Source: Protonemura montana
Taxonomy: Eukaryota; Arthropoda; Insecta; Plecoptera; Nemouridae
DNA: 64,000 bases
Assembly: GCA_947568835.1 (NCBI GenBank)
Contig: OX387604.1
Location: forward strand, 27,824,851-27,888,850
Reading direction: 5' to 3'
Below the pieces are notes generated by a model, which worked only from the letters and a program-made list of their open reading frames with translations, was not told where the DNA came from and made no database searches. Below, piece after piece: positions 19,390 through 33,100 of the stretch (positions are counted from its first letter, which is position 1; each line of letters opens with the position of its first letter). Both the position numbers and the translations under genes were made by a program.

Positions 19390-20510
19390 TGCCTTTAAGA
19401 CTAGATAAATAGAAAGAGGAATCCCCCAGGGTAGTACTGTAGCTCCATTATTATTCATAATTTACACTAATGATTTGTTCAACACCATAACTAATGGCGA
19501 TATAACTACATTTGCTGACGACACTACACACCTTGTGTGCGACAATATAAATACAATTGCTTCTACTTGCTCAAATGCAGTTAAGCAAATGGAAGAATGG
19601 AGTTTTAAAAACGAACTACTGCTTAACAATAATAAATCGGTTTTGATTAATTTTAAAAGGAAGAAGACATATGATGATAACGAAACGAGCCCTTTAATAT
19701 ATCTTAATGGTAGAAGTATTCAGGTAAAGACTGAAACTAAATTTCTAGGACTGATTATTGATAATAAACTCGATTGGGAAGCACACATTAAACTAGTTGC
19801 AAAAAAAGTTGCTTCGGGTTGTTATTTAGTGAAAAGAATTTTAGCTGTGTCTGATTTCAATTCAGCGAAAGCTGTCTATTACGCATATGTGCACTCAAGA
19901 CTGATGTACGGCATCACTTTATGGGGACATTCACACAAAATTAAAAAACTATTTTCACTACAAAAACGTGCAGTTAGAAACTTAGCTAAGGCAAGCTATG
20001 ACCCAACCACTACAGGAATATATTATAAGGACCATTGTAAGCCGTTGTTTGTTAAATTCTCTATTTTACCTTTGCCATGTTTGTATATATTTAGTATGAT
20101 CATGTATGTTATCAATAACAAACATCTGTACAAACCTACGATAAAAAATCATGATCATGATATAAGAGCAGGATGTAGAATTTTTAATATTAACAAGATC
20201 AACTGTGATCATGTACAGGGACCAATTATAACAGGCATCAAACTTTTTAACAAACTTCCTGTGATCTTGAAAGAAAAAAAAGGTCAAAAAGATTTTGTTT
20301 CTTTAGTAAAAGCTTTTTTAATGAAGGAATGTTTTAATTCTGTGAAGGAATTTTTAAACACGTGACTTAATCTTGTAATTGAAGATTAGTAATATTGTTG
20401 TTTTATTGTTTATTGTTTTGATGTATAGAAAAATTGACATGTCTAATATTGTAGAACAATCAATCTGGACCAATAATAAATAAATAAAAAATAAAAAAAT
20501 AAATAGAGCC
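19390..20510 (+). pseudogene. 5'-truncated LINE: reverse transcriptase C-terminal half with 3' tail
   Basis: The open frame begins before the first in-frame initiation codon. RGIPQGSTVAPLLFIIYTND (about 19415-19470) is the RT box preceding the catalytic motif. FADDTTHLV (about 19510) is the YADD-type active site. KTETKFLGLIIDNKLDWEAH is the conserved LG..iD..L.W..H region. SRLMYGITLWG and LQKRAVRNLA are the thumb. FNKLPVIL with VKAFLMKECF is the C-terminal end. The stop is at 20363-20365. A 3' UTR and an AAATA-rich tail at about 20475-20505 follow. About 300 residues are uninterrupted, so the copy is young but lacks its endonuclease and RT N-terminus. It belongs to the CR1/Jockey/L2 kind. A related 3' end occurs at 38743-38993. 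Confidence 0.85.
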
Positions 20511-20690
20511 TTTTGCCTCTACGCCAGTACCCTATGCCCTGACGGCATACTCGATAGGCAGACTATTGCTCACAAATGGCCCTAGGCCATAACCTAGGTC
20601 CTAAGATCCCGTAAAACTTGTATTTTAAAAGATATCTTTCAATGTAAATTCAGATAGCATTATTACAGCCCACTGCCCAAAAAACAAAAA
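20511..20690. other. Spacer between LINE tail and 41-bp array
   Basis: This is single-copy-looking sequence with small palindromes (CCCTAGGCCATAACCTAGG). No gene is present. Confidence 0.5.
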
Positions 20691-23600
20691 GATGCAAACA
20701 GCTAATCTCAAATAACCAGAATAGAGCAAAGAATCCAGAAAACTGATCTCAAATAACTGCGATAGGGCACATGATCAAGCCAGCTGATCTTAAATAACAT
20801 GGATAGAACATAGGATCCAGCCAGCTGATCTCAAATAACCTGGATAGAACATAGGATCCAACCAGTTGATCTCAAATAACCTGGATAGAGCATCGGATCC
20901 AGCCAGCTGATCTCAAATAACCTGGGTAGAGCATAGGATTCAGCCAGCTGATCTGAAATAACCTGGATAGAGCATAGGATCCAGCCAGCTGATCTCAAAA
21001 AACCTGGATAGAGCATAGGATCCAGCCAGCTGATCTCAAATAACCTGGATAGAGCATAGGATCCAGCCAGCTGATCTCAAAGAACCTGGATAGAGCATAG
21101 GATCCAGCCAGCTGGTCTCAAATAACCTGGATAGAGCATAGGATCCAGCCAGCTGATCTCAAATAACATGGATAGAGCATAGGATCCAGTCAGCTGATCT
21201 TAAATATACTGGATTGAGCATAGGATCCTGCCAGGTGATCTCAAAAAACCTGGATAGGGCATAGGATCCAGCAAGCTGATCTCAAATAACTTGCATAGAG
21301 CATAGCATCTAGCCAGCTGATCCTTAATAACCTGGAAAGAGCATACGATCATACCAGCTGATGTCAAATAACCTATAATGAGCAAAATATTCAGCCAGCT
21401 GATCTCAAATAACCTGAATAGTGCGTAGGATCAAGTCAGCTTTTTTCAAATAACCTGGAGAGAGCATAGGATCCAGCCAGCTGATCTCAAACAACTTGGA
21501 TAGAGCATATGATCCATCTATTTGAGCGCAAAGTACCTGGATAGAGTATAGGATCCAGCCAGCAGATCTAAAAAATATCCTGGATAGAACATAGGATCTA
21601 GCCAGTAGATCTCAAATAGCCGGGATAGAGCATAGAATCCAGACAGCAGATCTCAAACAACCTGGATAGAGCATAGGATTCAGCGATTTGATCGCAAATA
21701 ACCTGGATAGAGCATAGGATCCAGCCAGCTTATCTCAAATAACCTGGATAGAACATAGGAGCCAGCCAGCTAAGCTCAAATAACCTGGATAGAGTATAGG
21801 ATCCAGCCAGTTGATCAGTAAGAACCTAGAAAGAGCATAGGATCCAGTTAGCTTATCTCAAATAACCTGGATAGAGTATAGGATCCAGCCAGCTCATCTC
21901 AAATAACCAGGATAGAGCATAGGATCCAGCCAGCTGAGCTCAAATAACCTGGATAGAGCATAGGATCCAGCCAGCTGATTAGTAAGAACCTGGATCGAGC
22001 ATAGGATCCAGCCAGCTTAACTCAAATAACCTGAATAGAGCATAGTGTCAAGCAAGTTGATCCTAGTTAATTTAGATAGAGCGTAGGATTCAGTCAGCTG
22101 ATCTCAAACAACTTGGATAGAGCATAGGATCCAGCCAGCTGATCTCAAATAACCTTCGCATTTCATAAGAGCCAGCCAGCTGATCTCAATTAACCTGGAT
22201 AGAGCATAGGATCCAGCCAGTTGATCTTAAATAACCTGGATAAGGCATAGGTTCCAGCAAGCTGATCTTAAATAACTTGCATAGAGCATAGAATCTAGCC
22301 AGCTGATCCTTAATAACCTGGATAGAGCATAGGATCATACCAGCTGATGTCAAATAACTTGGAATGAGCAAAATATTTAGCCAGCTGATCTCAAATAACC
22401 TAAATAGTGCGTAGGATCCAGTCAGCTTTTTTCAAATTTCCTGGAGAGAGCATAGGATCCAGCCAGCTGGTCTCAAACAACTTGGATAGAGCATATGATC
22501 CAGCGATTTGATCGCAAAGAACCTGGATAGAGTATAGGATCAAGCCAGCAGATCCTAAATATCCTGGATAAAGCACAGGATTCAGCGATTTGATCGCAAA
22601 TAACCTGGATAGAGCAAAGGATCCAGCCAGCTTCTCTCAAATAACCTGGATAGAACATAGGATCGAGCCAGCTAAGCTTAAATAACCTGGATAGAGTATA
22701 GGATCCAGCCAGCTGATCAGTAAGAACCTGGATAGAGCATAGGATCCAGCCAGCTTATCTCAAATAACCTGGATAGAGTATAGGATCCAGCCAGCTCATC
22801 TCAAATAACCTGGATAGAGCATAGGATCCAGCCAGCTGAGCTCAAATAACCTGGATAGAGCATAGGATCCAGCCAGCTAAATAGTAAAAACCTGGATAGA
22901 GCATAGGATCCAGCCAGCTGATCTCAAATAACCTGAATAGAGCATAGTATCAAGCAAGTTGATCCAAGTTAATTTGGATAGAGCGTAGGATTCAGTCAGC
23001 TGATCTCAAATAACTTGGAGAGAGCATAGGATCCGGCAAGCTGATCTCAAATAACCTGGATAGAGCATAGGATCCAGCCAATTGATCCCAAATAACCTGG
23101 ATAGAGCATAGGATCCAGCCAGCTGATCTCAAATAACCTTGGCATTTCATAAGATCTAGCCAGCTGATCTCAAATAACCTGGATAGAGCATAGGATCCAG
23201 CCAGTTGATCTCAAATAACCTGGATAGAGCATAGGATCTAGCCAGCTGATCTCAAATAACCTTGGCATTTCATAAGAGCCAGCCAGCTGATCTCAATTAA
23301 CCTGGATAGAGCATAGGATCCAGCCAGTTGATCTTAAATAACCTGGATAGAGCATAGGTTCCAGCAAGCTGATCTCAAATAACTTGCATAGAGCATTGGA
23401 TCTAGCCAGCTGATCGTTAATAACCTGGATAGAGCATAGGATACAGCCAGCTGATCTCAAATAACCTGAATAGTGCGTAGGATCCAGTCAGCTTTTTTCA
23501 AATTTCCTGGAGAGAGCGTAGGATCCAGCCATCTGATCTCAAACAACTTGGATAGAGCATATGATCCAGCGATTTGATCGCAAAGAACCTGGATAGAGTA

Positions 23601-26210
23601 TAGGATCTAGCCAGCAGATCTTAAATATCCTGGATAGAGTATAGGATCTAGCCAGTAGATCTCAAATAGCCGGGATAGAGCATAGGATCCAGCCAGCTGA
23701 GCTCAAATAACCTGGATAGAGCATAGGATCCAGCCAGCTGATTAGTAAGAACCTGGATAGAGCATAGGATCCAGCCAGCTGATCTCAAATAACCTGAATA
23801 GAGCATAGGATCCAGCCAGCTTAACTCAAATAACCTGAATAGTGCGTAGGATCCAGTCAGCTTTTTTCAAATTTCCTGGAGAGAGCATAATATCCAGCCA
23901 GCTCGTCTCAAACAACTTGGATAGAGCATATGATCCAGCGATTTGATCGCAAAGAACCTGGATAGAGTATAGGATCAAGCCAGCAGATCCTAAATATCCT
24001 GGATAGAGCACAGGATTCAGCGATTTGATCGCAAATAACCTGGATAGAGCAAAGGATCCAGCCAGCTTCTCTCAAATAACCTGGATAGAACATAGGATCG
24101 AGCCAGCTAAGCTTAAATAACCTGGATAGAGTATAGGATCCAGCCAGCTGATCAGTAAGAACCTGGATAGAGCATAGGATCCAGCCAGCTTATCTCAAAT
24201 AACCTGGATAGAGTATAGGATCCAGCCAGCTCATCTCAAATAACCTGGATAGAGCATAGGATCCAGCCAGCTGAGCTCAAATAACCTGGATAGAGCATAG
24301 GATCCAGCCAGCTAAATAGTAAGAACCTGGATAGAGCATAGGATCCAGCCAGCTGATCTCAAATAACCTGAATAGAGCATAGTATCAAGCAAGTTGATCC
24401 AAGTTAATTTGGATAGAGCGTAGGATTCAGTCAGCTGATCTCAAATAACTTGGATAGAGCATAGGATCCGGCAAGCTGATCTCAAATAACCTGGATAGAG
24501 CATAGGATCCAGCCAATTGATCCCAAATAACCTGGATAGAGCATAGGATCCAGCCAGCTGATCTCAAATAACCTTGGCATTTCATAAGATCTAGCCAGCT
24601 GATCTCAAATAACCTGGATAGAGCATAGGATCCAGCCAGTTGATCTCAAATAACCTGGATAGAGCATAGGATCTAGCCAGCTGATCTCAAATAACCTTGG
24701 CATTTCATAAGAGCCAGCCAGCTGATCTCAATTAACCTGGATAGAGCATAGGATCCAGCCAGTTGATCTTAAATAACCTGGATAGAGCATAGGTTCCAGC
24801 AAGCTGATCTCAAATAACTTGCATAGAGCATTGGATCTAGCCAGCTGATCGTTAATAACCTGGATAGAGCATAGGATCCAGCTAGTTGATCTCAAATAAC
24901 CTGGATAGAGCATAGGATCTAGCCAGCTGATCTCAAATAACCTTGGCATTTCATAAGAGCCAGCCAGCTGATCTCAATTAACCTGGATAGAGCATAGGAT
25001 CCAGCCAGTTGATCTTAAATAACCTGGATAGAGCATAGGTTCCAGCAAGCTGATCTCAAATAACTTGCATAGAGCATTGGATCTAGCCAGCTGATCGTTA
25101 ATAACCTGGAAAGAGCATAGGATCATACCAGCTGATGTCAAATAACCTGGAATGAGCAAAATATTCAGCCAGCTGATCTCAAATAACCTGAATAGTGCGT
25201 AGGATCCAGTCAGCTTTTTTCAAATTTCCTGGAGAGAGCGTAGGATCCAGCCATCTGATCTCAAACAACTTGGATAGAGCATATGATCCAGCGATTTGAT
25301 CGCAAAGAACCTGGATAGAGTATAGGATCTAGCCAGCAGATCTTAAATATCCTGGATAGAGTATAGGATCTAGCCAGTAGATCTCAAATAGCCGGGATAG
25401 AGCATAGGATTCAGCGATTTGATCGCAAATAACCTGGATAGAGCATAGGATCCAGCCAGCAGATCTTAAATAACCTAGATAGAGCATAGGATCCAGCCAG
25501 CTTATCTCAAATAACCTGGATAGAGCATAGGATCCAGCCAGCTGAGCTCAAATAACCTGGATAGAGCATAGGATCCAGCCAGCTGATTAGTAAGAACCTG
25601 GATAGAGCATAGGATCCAGCCAGCTGATCTCAAATAACCTGAATAGAGCATAGGATCCAGCCAGCTTAACTCAAATAACCTGAATAGAGCATAGTATCAA
25701 GCAAGTTGATCCTAGTTAATTTGGATAGAGCGTAGGATTCAGTCAGCTGATCTCAAATAACTTGGATAGAGCATAGGATCCGGCAAGCTGATCTCAAATA
25801 ACCTGGATAGAGCATAGGATCCAGCTAGCTGATCTCAAATAACCTGGGTATTTCATAAGATCCAGCCAGCTGATCTCAAATAACCTGGATAGAGCATTGG
25901 ATCCAGCCAGTTCATCTCAAATAACCTGGATAGAGCATAGGATCCAGCCAGCTGATCTCAAATAACCTTGGCATTTTATAAGATCCAGCCAGCTGATCTT
26001 TAATAACCTGGATAGAGCATAGGATCCAGCCAGTTGATCTCAAATAACCTGGATAGAGCATAGGATCCAGCCAGCTGATCTCAATTAACCTGGATAGAGC
26101 ATAGGATCCAGCCAGTTGATCTTAAATAACCTGGATAGAGCATTGAATCCATTTTGCTGATCGGAAATAACCTGGACAGTCCATAGGATCCAGTCAGTTG
26201 ATCTTAACCT
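20691..26210. repeat. 41-bp minisatellite array (~134 units) with higher-order repeats
   Basis: The unit is 41 bp and contains GGATCCAGCCAGCTGATCTC plus a part reading AACCTGGATAGAGCATA. About 134 units fill 5.5 kb. Units at both ends are the most decayed. Variant units recur in fixed order: 22390-23420 repeats at 23825-24855 with an offset of exactly 1435 bases (35 units), and 24728-24950 repeats with an offset of 246 bases (6 units). Repeats such as the CTTGGCATTTCATAAG variant and the GCGATTTGATCGCAAA variant mark these blocks. The many ~61-codon minus-strand frames are by-products of the period (3 x 41 = 123 bases), not genes. Confidence 0.95.
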
Positions 26211-29200
26211 ATTGGTACTGAAAATTTGCTTTTTATTCATGAAGACATTTGCATACCGATTTAATGCTCCCAGCTATAATGTTAGACTTAATTTTTTTAC
26301 TTTGCTTAGAAATAGCATGAAAAGTTAAAAATTCTCGAATGAGAGCGTCAGTATATACTTGCAATTGGGCATTTGTGTGAGTTGCCAACTGTCGTAAGTT
26401 TGGATGACCAATTTAAGTTGGAATTAAAGTTTGGTTCACTCCTTGATAAACGATCAATTTAAGATGGGCTTTACTCAAGCTGTCAAAAAACAGCCGTAGG
26501 TATAAAGACACGTATTCCTACATGGTGACTTCAAACGAAGGGGAGTTAATATTTTAAAGAAGATCGTATTGAATAGGTCTTTGAACTCGAATCATAACGT
26601 TGAAGCGAAATCCTTTACCCGGCGGCATGCCATAATTAAAATTATGGGGATGCTATAAATGTGCTATACATTTTGATAATAAAAGGTAACTTAATCAGGA
26701 TACATCCGCAGGTGACGGGTCAGAGAGCCCAAAAAATAAACTTACAGTAAGAATCGTCCTCTTGATTCTCCTCTATATTTCATCCAGTCCCTTGGATGCT
26801 GGCCCAAACACGCCTCAACTTGTGGACAGACCTTTTTTTTTTCAGTGATATTAATGTATCATGCTTTGATACTTGGACACTTTATTTCTGCACTTACCGA
26901 AATGTTGCTCCAATTTGCGTCCTTTACGCATTAGAATTCCAGCTGCTACCTAAACCATTCTGATTTGATTTCCATCGCTGTACAAGTTAAGTCTCAAGTA
27001 TAATTCCTGGCGGTGAATTGCATGCGTGCGGCCCTGATGAGTGCTGTCCACTGATTGCTTTTATTTGCGTTCTTGCCGTCATAGTAGTGTAAACATTGCC
27101 TTGAATTTGTTGACCTTGGCCAACTCAAAGGTAATGACATGCTTCAATGACACCTGTTAACTGCAAGGGCAATGTGCTATACAATTCTTTGATATCCTGG
27201 TCTACGCCTGGCTACCAGAAATAATGACTTTGAGCAAGACCCCTGAGTGCCCTTCGTGCAATGGCTGTAGAACCTGCATTTTCATGACATTTTACTGCAT
27301 TTTCGTGACTCCAAACTGACTTTAGTGGAGTTCATATTTTCAAGGAGATCATATTTAGAATCAGTCTTTGAACTCGAATCATAACGTGGAAGCGAAATCC
27401 TTTATCCAGCGGCATGCCATAGATTTCTGAATCTGTTTTGTCTCTACAATCGGGACAACTATAGGGATGGATTGCACAATGCTTTTGACGTTGCTTTTAT
27501 AAACTTTGCCAACATACATAACCTCCAATAAATGCCTTTGTTTGCAAAGAAAGCAGCTTTAAAAAACTCACTTACTGTAAGATTCCCGTAACATGATTCC
27601 AGTTTTTAATATATTTTATTCATGAGTTAAAATTTGTAGACGAACAATATAAGTTACACCCCAGCCTTCTGGTAGTTGATTTTTCATCGAACAACTGTGA
27701 CAAAGCACTTAAAAGGCTAAATACACTTGGTATGATTGGTAAACAAAAATAAATTAAAACATTTGGTAAATTTGATAATAAATTTGAATTTAGTAAATAA
27801 TGGTAACAATTGTGTGGGAGCCTAAGGCTATAGATGTCAGACTTTGAAGATCTCCAGAGTTTTAAATATCAAAAAGGAAAGGAACGTTGGTGGCTTTTAA
27901 AGACTAATTATATTTCGTGAATAGCAATAGTCCAATAAATAGACATATACTAACAATCTACACTGCAGCTACATTTAACATAAATCCAAGTGATACAAAT
28001 AATAGCTACTCTCCACAAGTATAATAAAGAAATCATATACTTCTCGAGGAATTTTTTAACTTGTAAAATCTACTAGAAAAATCTCATAGGGCATAAAAAA
28101 TATGATTAAGATTCAGATTGTATGGTTTTTGGTTTTTTTTTGGTGATTCTGCTAGGGAGCTGATTCTGATGTTGCTTTTTCTGTCCTAAAAACAGTACGG
28201 AATGTGGCCTGTAAGGAAGGCAATCCAAAAGTAGTGGCAATCTGCTGATGGTGAAGCTGAGGTGTTGAAGAGCACACATTGGACAGTACCATAGTTTGCC
28301 TAAGTGTTCGTAAGTCACGAGATGCACTTCCATAGCATGTAAAAACACCTTGAAATCGATGATTGGTTTTGTGTAAGAAACTCGGCCTTTATTCTTAGAC
28401 TAGTTCAATTGGAAAACTTCTGGACTTCCATCTGGACCGTCTTCCGTCTGGACCGTCTTCCGTCAGTTCGAGGGTTGATTTTCATGTCGGGGTTTGACTT
28501 CACCTATTAAGCTGCGATCTGGTCTTGGATGGTACAAGATATAGAAACAGTATTCCTCTATATTGCGTCCCGTCCCTTGGATGCTAGCTCAAACACACCC
28601 TGCGTTGTGGACGGATCTATTTTTTACATTGGTTCTTATATATATATATATATTGTTGATTTCATCTAAAAGAAGTACAAACGGAGAAGATACCACTCAG
28701 AAGAAATGAAAAATGTGTGCGCCGTCAACCAGTGAATGCCCAAACAACGAAGTATCTTGAAAAAGCTGGTTCCATCGGTTTTTTGTGTCTGACGTCATAT
28801 TCCTCTTTTGAGTTTTTTTTCTGGTCTGCCTTCGGTTCTGAAAAATTTACTTGTCGACTTAAGCGTTCATTAAAGAGGCTATTTTCTAGCTAATGTAATG
28901 GGCTACTTCTTTGTCATCTTCCTCTGGAAAAATCTGGTTCAGTTCTGTTCTACCTCAAGATTACCGGCCACATTGATGTTTTGGTCCAGGTATCGACTTT
29001 AGTGTTCAGAATGGTGTCCTGGGTTAGGTCAATGTACTGGGCAACCTCGACTTTATTGTCCGCTTTGATGTAACAGGTCATAAAATATTTACTCCAACTT
29101 CTTGGCCCTTCCAACAGCTATATCTAATTTGTATCGTTACATTCCTGATAGTTTGCATGATATAATAAGGATTTCCACAAGACCACTCCTCACTACTCGC

Positions 29201-30180
29201 GTAACTGAATAAATCTCCCACGCGGGAATGTGCAAAATTCAGCCTCAGCTCTCCTCGAAAGGGATGATACCACTTTACACATTTGCAGTTCATAGACGAA
29301 CTTGAAGTTCAACTTGGGTATAAAACTCATGAATTTTGTATGTGACTGGTTTTCCTTACAAAAGCCTAAAAGCTAAACTAATTAGGTTCCCTGGAAAGCA
29401 ACTTTAGTAAAAGTGTTGTAGTACTATAGTTCTGAGTAATGAACTAATTCCTGCAACATTCCCGCTATTCCTCTGCACATGTTAGTTTCCTTGGTTCTTA
29501 CTTCTTAAGGTTATTGCCTTTTACGCTAATAGCATTCTCGGCTTGCGTCGTTTGAACCTCGTTGTGAACCATGCAATTTGCATCTACGTACGTACATCAC
29601 TGGCCTTTTCACTCTTTTTTTTAATGCTAATTTACTGAGATGAATTCCAAGGTCTGCCAAAGATGTGCCCTAAATATTCCACCCCCTCACTGATACATTT
29701 GCATTTTCTTCAATAGTTTTAAGGTTTCACTCTATTAAGAATTTCAGCTCTTGCTTCATAGAAATCAAATTATCTTGTACCTGGATGATGTCACGTAAGA
29801 GATAAGAGAGTGCTGGTGAGAGTATATGGTAGGAATAAAAGGCACTACCGATACTTGTAACTAACGCCAAGTGTATGTATTATGACCCACAAGCAACTTT
29901 TGATGTTGCGCTTGTTTATATCGTGAACTAAAAAGAATCAAATTTCTTTTGAATACCGCTATATTTCGTATACTGGGCGAAAAAAGTCAAATGAAATATT
30001 TTATCCAAAACTTGTATTAAAAAAATACAAACTTTCATAGACTAAGTTCTGACAAGAAATTAAAGGCTGAGATCTAAATCTTAGTCAATTCTTAGTAATT
30101 TCAATTATGTCTCATGGTCTTGTGCATCGTCGTGTACTGAGCCACACTATGTGACAAATGCATAAATGCACAAAAAAATA
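26211..30180. repeat. Decayed relatives of the 1-kb array monomer; otherwise no gene
   Basis: Scattered pieces of the monomer can be recognised. A segment with GGATGCTGGCCCAAACACnC (about 26785 and 28575) corresponds to the CCCATGGCTGCTGGCCCAAA segment of the main array. A second segment, TCTTTGAACTCGAATCATAA with GAAGCGAAATCCTTTA, occurs at about 26580 and 27355. I could not support any gene. Minus-strand frames at 28106-28348 and 29078-29293 have no recognisable motif. A TA dinucleotide run lies at about 28637-28652. Confidence 0.6.
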
Positions 30181-33100
30181 GCAGTAATATAATAATACGA
30201 TGTTTATATTTTTTCAAATCACCTTTGAAACTTTATCATGAAGCTAATAACGTTCAGCAACTTTTGTCAAGGCGCACAAATAATATGATACAAGTTGAAG
30301 TCGTTTTGTGCCTCATTGGTCTCGTGTTTACTCTGTAGGAGTACGTCGTGGCTTTTCATCCTGGGTCACTGGTGTTTTTTTCCTCGGACTTGGTTAACAC
30401 TCTTCGTCTTTTAAATGTAACATGCCAAGTACCCTTTTCCTTTTGGAAAAGTTGGAGTAAAAAATGTTCTTAATATAGACTGAAACATCCTTCAGAGAAG
30501 GGTTAATCATTACCCTAGGAACGATTATTTGTGATAAACGATGGTTACGCCACATACATCACATGATGTAGCCCGTCGGCCTATCCCATGGCTGCTGGCG
30601 CAAACAAATCTTTTGTTGGAAACGACTAGTTTCTGTTTTTTTGTTTTGTTTTGAAGTTGCTTATTTAACAAAATAATGCTATTTACAGTACATTTTACAT
30701 TTTTGTAATTTCTGAGCTTAAATTTTTACTAAGATACTAACAAAGCTTTCTAATTTTCTACTAAACTCAACAAAGTCTGCCTCACCCTGGATGTTTGCAG
30801 GAAGTACACAATATTTTCTTACTCCTCTATAAAATAAACCATTAATAGCGTTACCTTCTACACACGAAGTTTATTCTGATCTAGAATTATGTTCGTGGTC
30901 TTTGAAATTTAGTCTATTTTATAAGTACTTGGGCATCTTGCATCTTGATGAACTTAAGTACTTGATGCATCTTTGCATCAGTACAGTTTTTTTAGAGATA
31001 TTGAAAGGTAAAAAAAATATTTCAGGTATTTGTGTCTCTTATTTCTTATCTGTAAAACCGATACTTGACTCTAACGCAAGGTGTCTGTATTATGACACTT
31101 AAGCAACAGTACAGAATGCGCCTTGTATTCTTTGGAATAATGGAATAATAATGGAATAATAATGCCCACTTTTTTTTACTGTGCGCTCAGTAGTCAGAAT
31201 GAAATATTGTATCTTAACCTTGTATTAAAACCATACAGACATTCGTAGACTATGTTCTGAAAAGATTGTAAACGCATAGATCTTAATCTAATTGAAAGCG
31301 CATAAGAAAATAATGCGATTTATGTCTAAATGTCTTATGCACCGCCGTGTTCTGGGCCACAACATGCGACTAGAGCAGAAATGCACAAAATATTTGAATT
31401 AATATAATAATAAATCAATCAGATTTAATAAATCTGAAATACACATTCAACGTAAAAAAAATGTCTTACTTTAATTAAAGACAATTCAATGTCTGTTGAC
31501 CTTCTGAAGACCAGCTACAATGTGGTCGCCTAAAGTTACAAAATAGATGGACGTTATTTGTTCATGTCGTGAATTCCGTCACGTTAATCTCGACGGATCA
31601 GACACGAACACGGTTGTCTTGTCTGTGCTATGATTATATTTTTTCAAATTACCTTCGAAACATCATCATGAAGCTGGTTAACATCAGAAACTCTTGTGAA
31701 GGCTCACAAAAAAACTTGGTTTGAGTTGAAACCATTTTGTGCCTCATTGATCTCGTGTTTACTCTGCAGCAGTCATTGTAGGTTTTAATGTTGGGTCACT
31801 GGTGTTTTATATCACCGGACTTGGTTACATTCATTCGATTTTAAATAAAACATGCGAAATTCCTTTTTTCCTCTTGTTAAAGTTGGAGTTACGAAGTTTT
31901 TAACACAGGCTGAAAAATCCTTTAGAAAACGGGGAAATCATTACCGAAGGTTCAACTATTTATTATGAGCGATGGTCTCGCCACTATTATAACAGTGATG
32001 TAGCCCATCGGCCCATCCCACAGCTGCTAGCCCAAACACATCCTTTGTTGGAAACGACTATTTTCCTTGTTTTTTACTAACAGTAAGGCATTGTGAGAGA
32101 TAAGGTAAACAAGATATATCATGTATTTATTTATTTTATTTCTTAATTATGTATACACTGCTGACTTCTTACTGGTGTGTCTTTTCTAGCGGGGTTGACT
32201 TGTCTTGTGACACGAAAACGGTTAACTTGTAACAAGAGCAATCTGTACTATGATTATAACTTTTCAAATTATCTTTGAAACTTCATCATGAAGCTGGTTT
32301 TAATAAGACTCTTTTGAAAAATGCGCACAAAACATGGTTCAATCTAAAGTAATTTAGAACCTCATTGGTCTTGTCTTTACTCTTTATGAGAACTTCGTGT
32401 CTTTTTGAGCTTGGCCACTGGTGTAATTAATCATCGTCCCTCGTTAATACTCTTCGTCTTTTAAAGGTCACATGCCAAGGTCCTATTTGCCTCTTGGTAA
32501 AATTAGAGTCAGGATGTTTGTAATACTGCCTGAAACATCCTTTAGAATAGGGTAAGTCATTATCCTAAGTATGACAATTTATTATAAACGATGGTTACGC
32601 CACTTACATTACAGTGATGTAGCCCGCCGGCTTATCCTTTGACTGCTGGCCCAAACAAATCTTTTGTTGAATACAACTTGTTTCGTTTTTATACCGACAG
32701 TCAAGCTTTGTTAGAAATATTGCATGGTTAAAAAAATATTTCATGTATTTTTTTCTCCTATTTTTTTCGATGTTAAATCTGCTGACTTCCAATTGGTTTA
32801 GCGCTGAGTGTTAGCGTTAGTATTAAACGTAAGTTAAGCGCGGTTAAATCTTGCTGACCAGAATTATCAAACCGATACTTGTAACTTACGCTGAAGGTCT
32901 GTATTATGACCCTTAAGAAGCTGTAAAGAATGCTCTTTTTATTCTTTGGAATCGTGTTATTGTTTGTTATTGTACTGTGCGCTAAATGGTCGGAATGAAA
33001 TATTTTATTTGAACCTGGTTATCAAACCATACACTTATTCGTAGACTTACTTCTTGAGGGTTAAGTAGCTCATTAAGTCTTCAAATCGCTGTCACTAATT

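Noticed and set aside
20831-25159. Series of ~61-73-codon minus-strand frames with repeated PGYLRS.GWILCSIQVI-like sequence
   Set aside because: They arise from the 41-bp tandem repeat read through three phases (123 bases). Frame ends fall wherever a variant unit creates a stop. There is no start context or conserved length, so this is not a repeat protein.
20691-26210. Possible CRISPR-like array
   Set aside because: The units are contiguous 41-mers with no unique spacers, there are no cas genes, and the DNA is eukaryotic.
28106-28348. 80-codon minus-strand frame with WYCPMC
   Set aside because: A single short frame with no recognisable domain arrangement. The Lys-rich end comes from a poly-T stretch.
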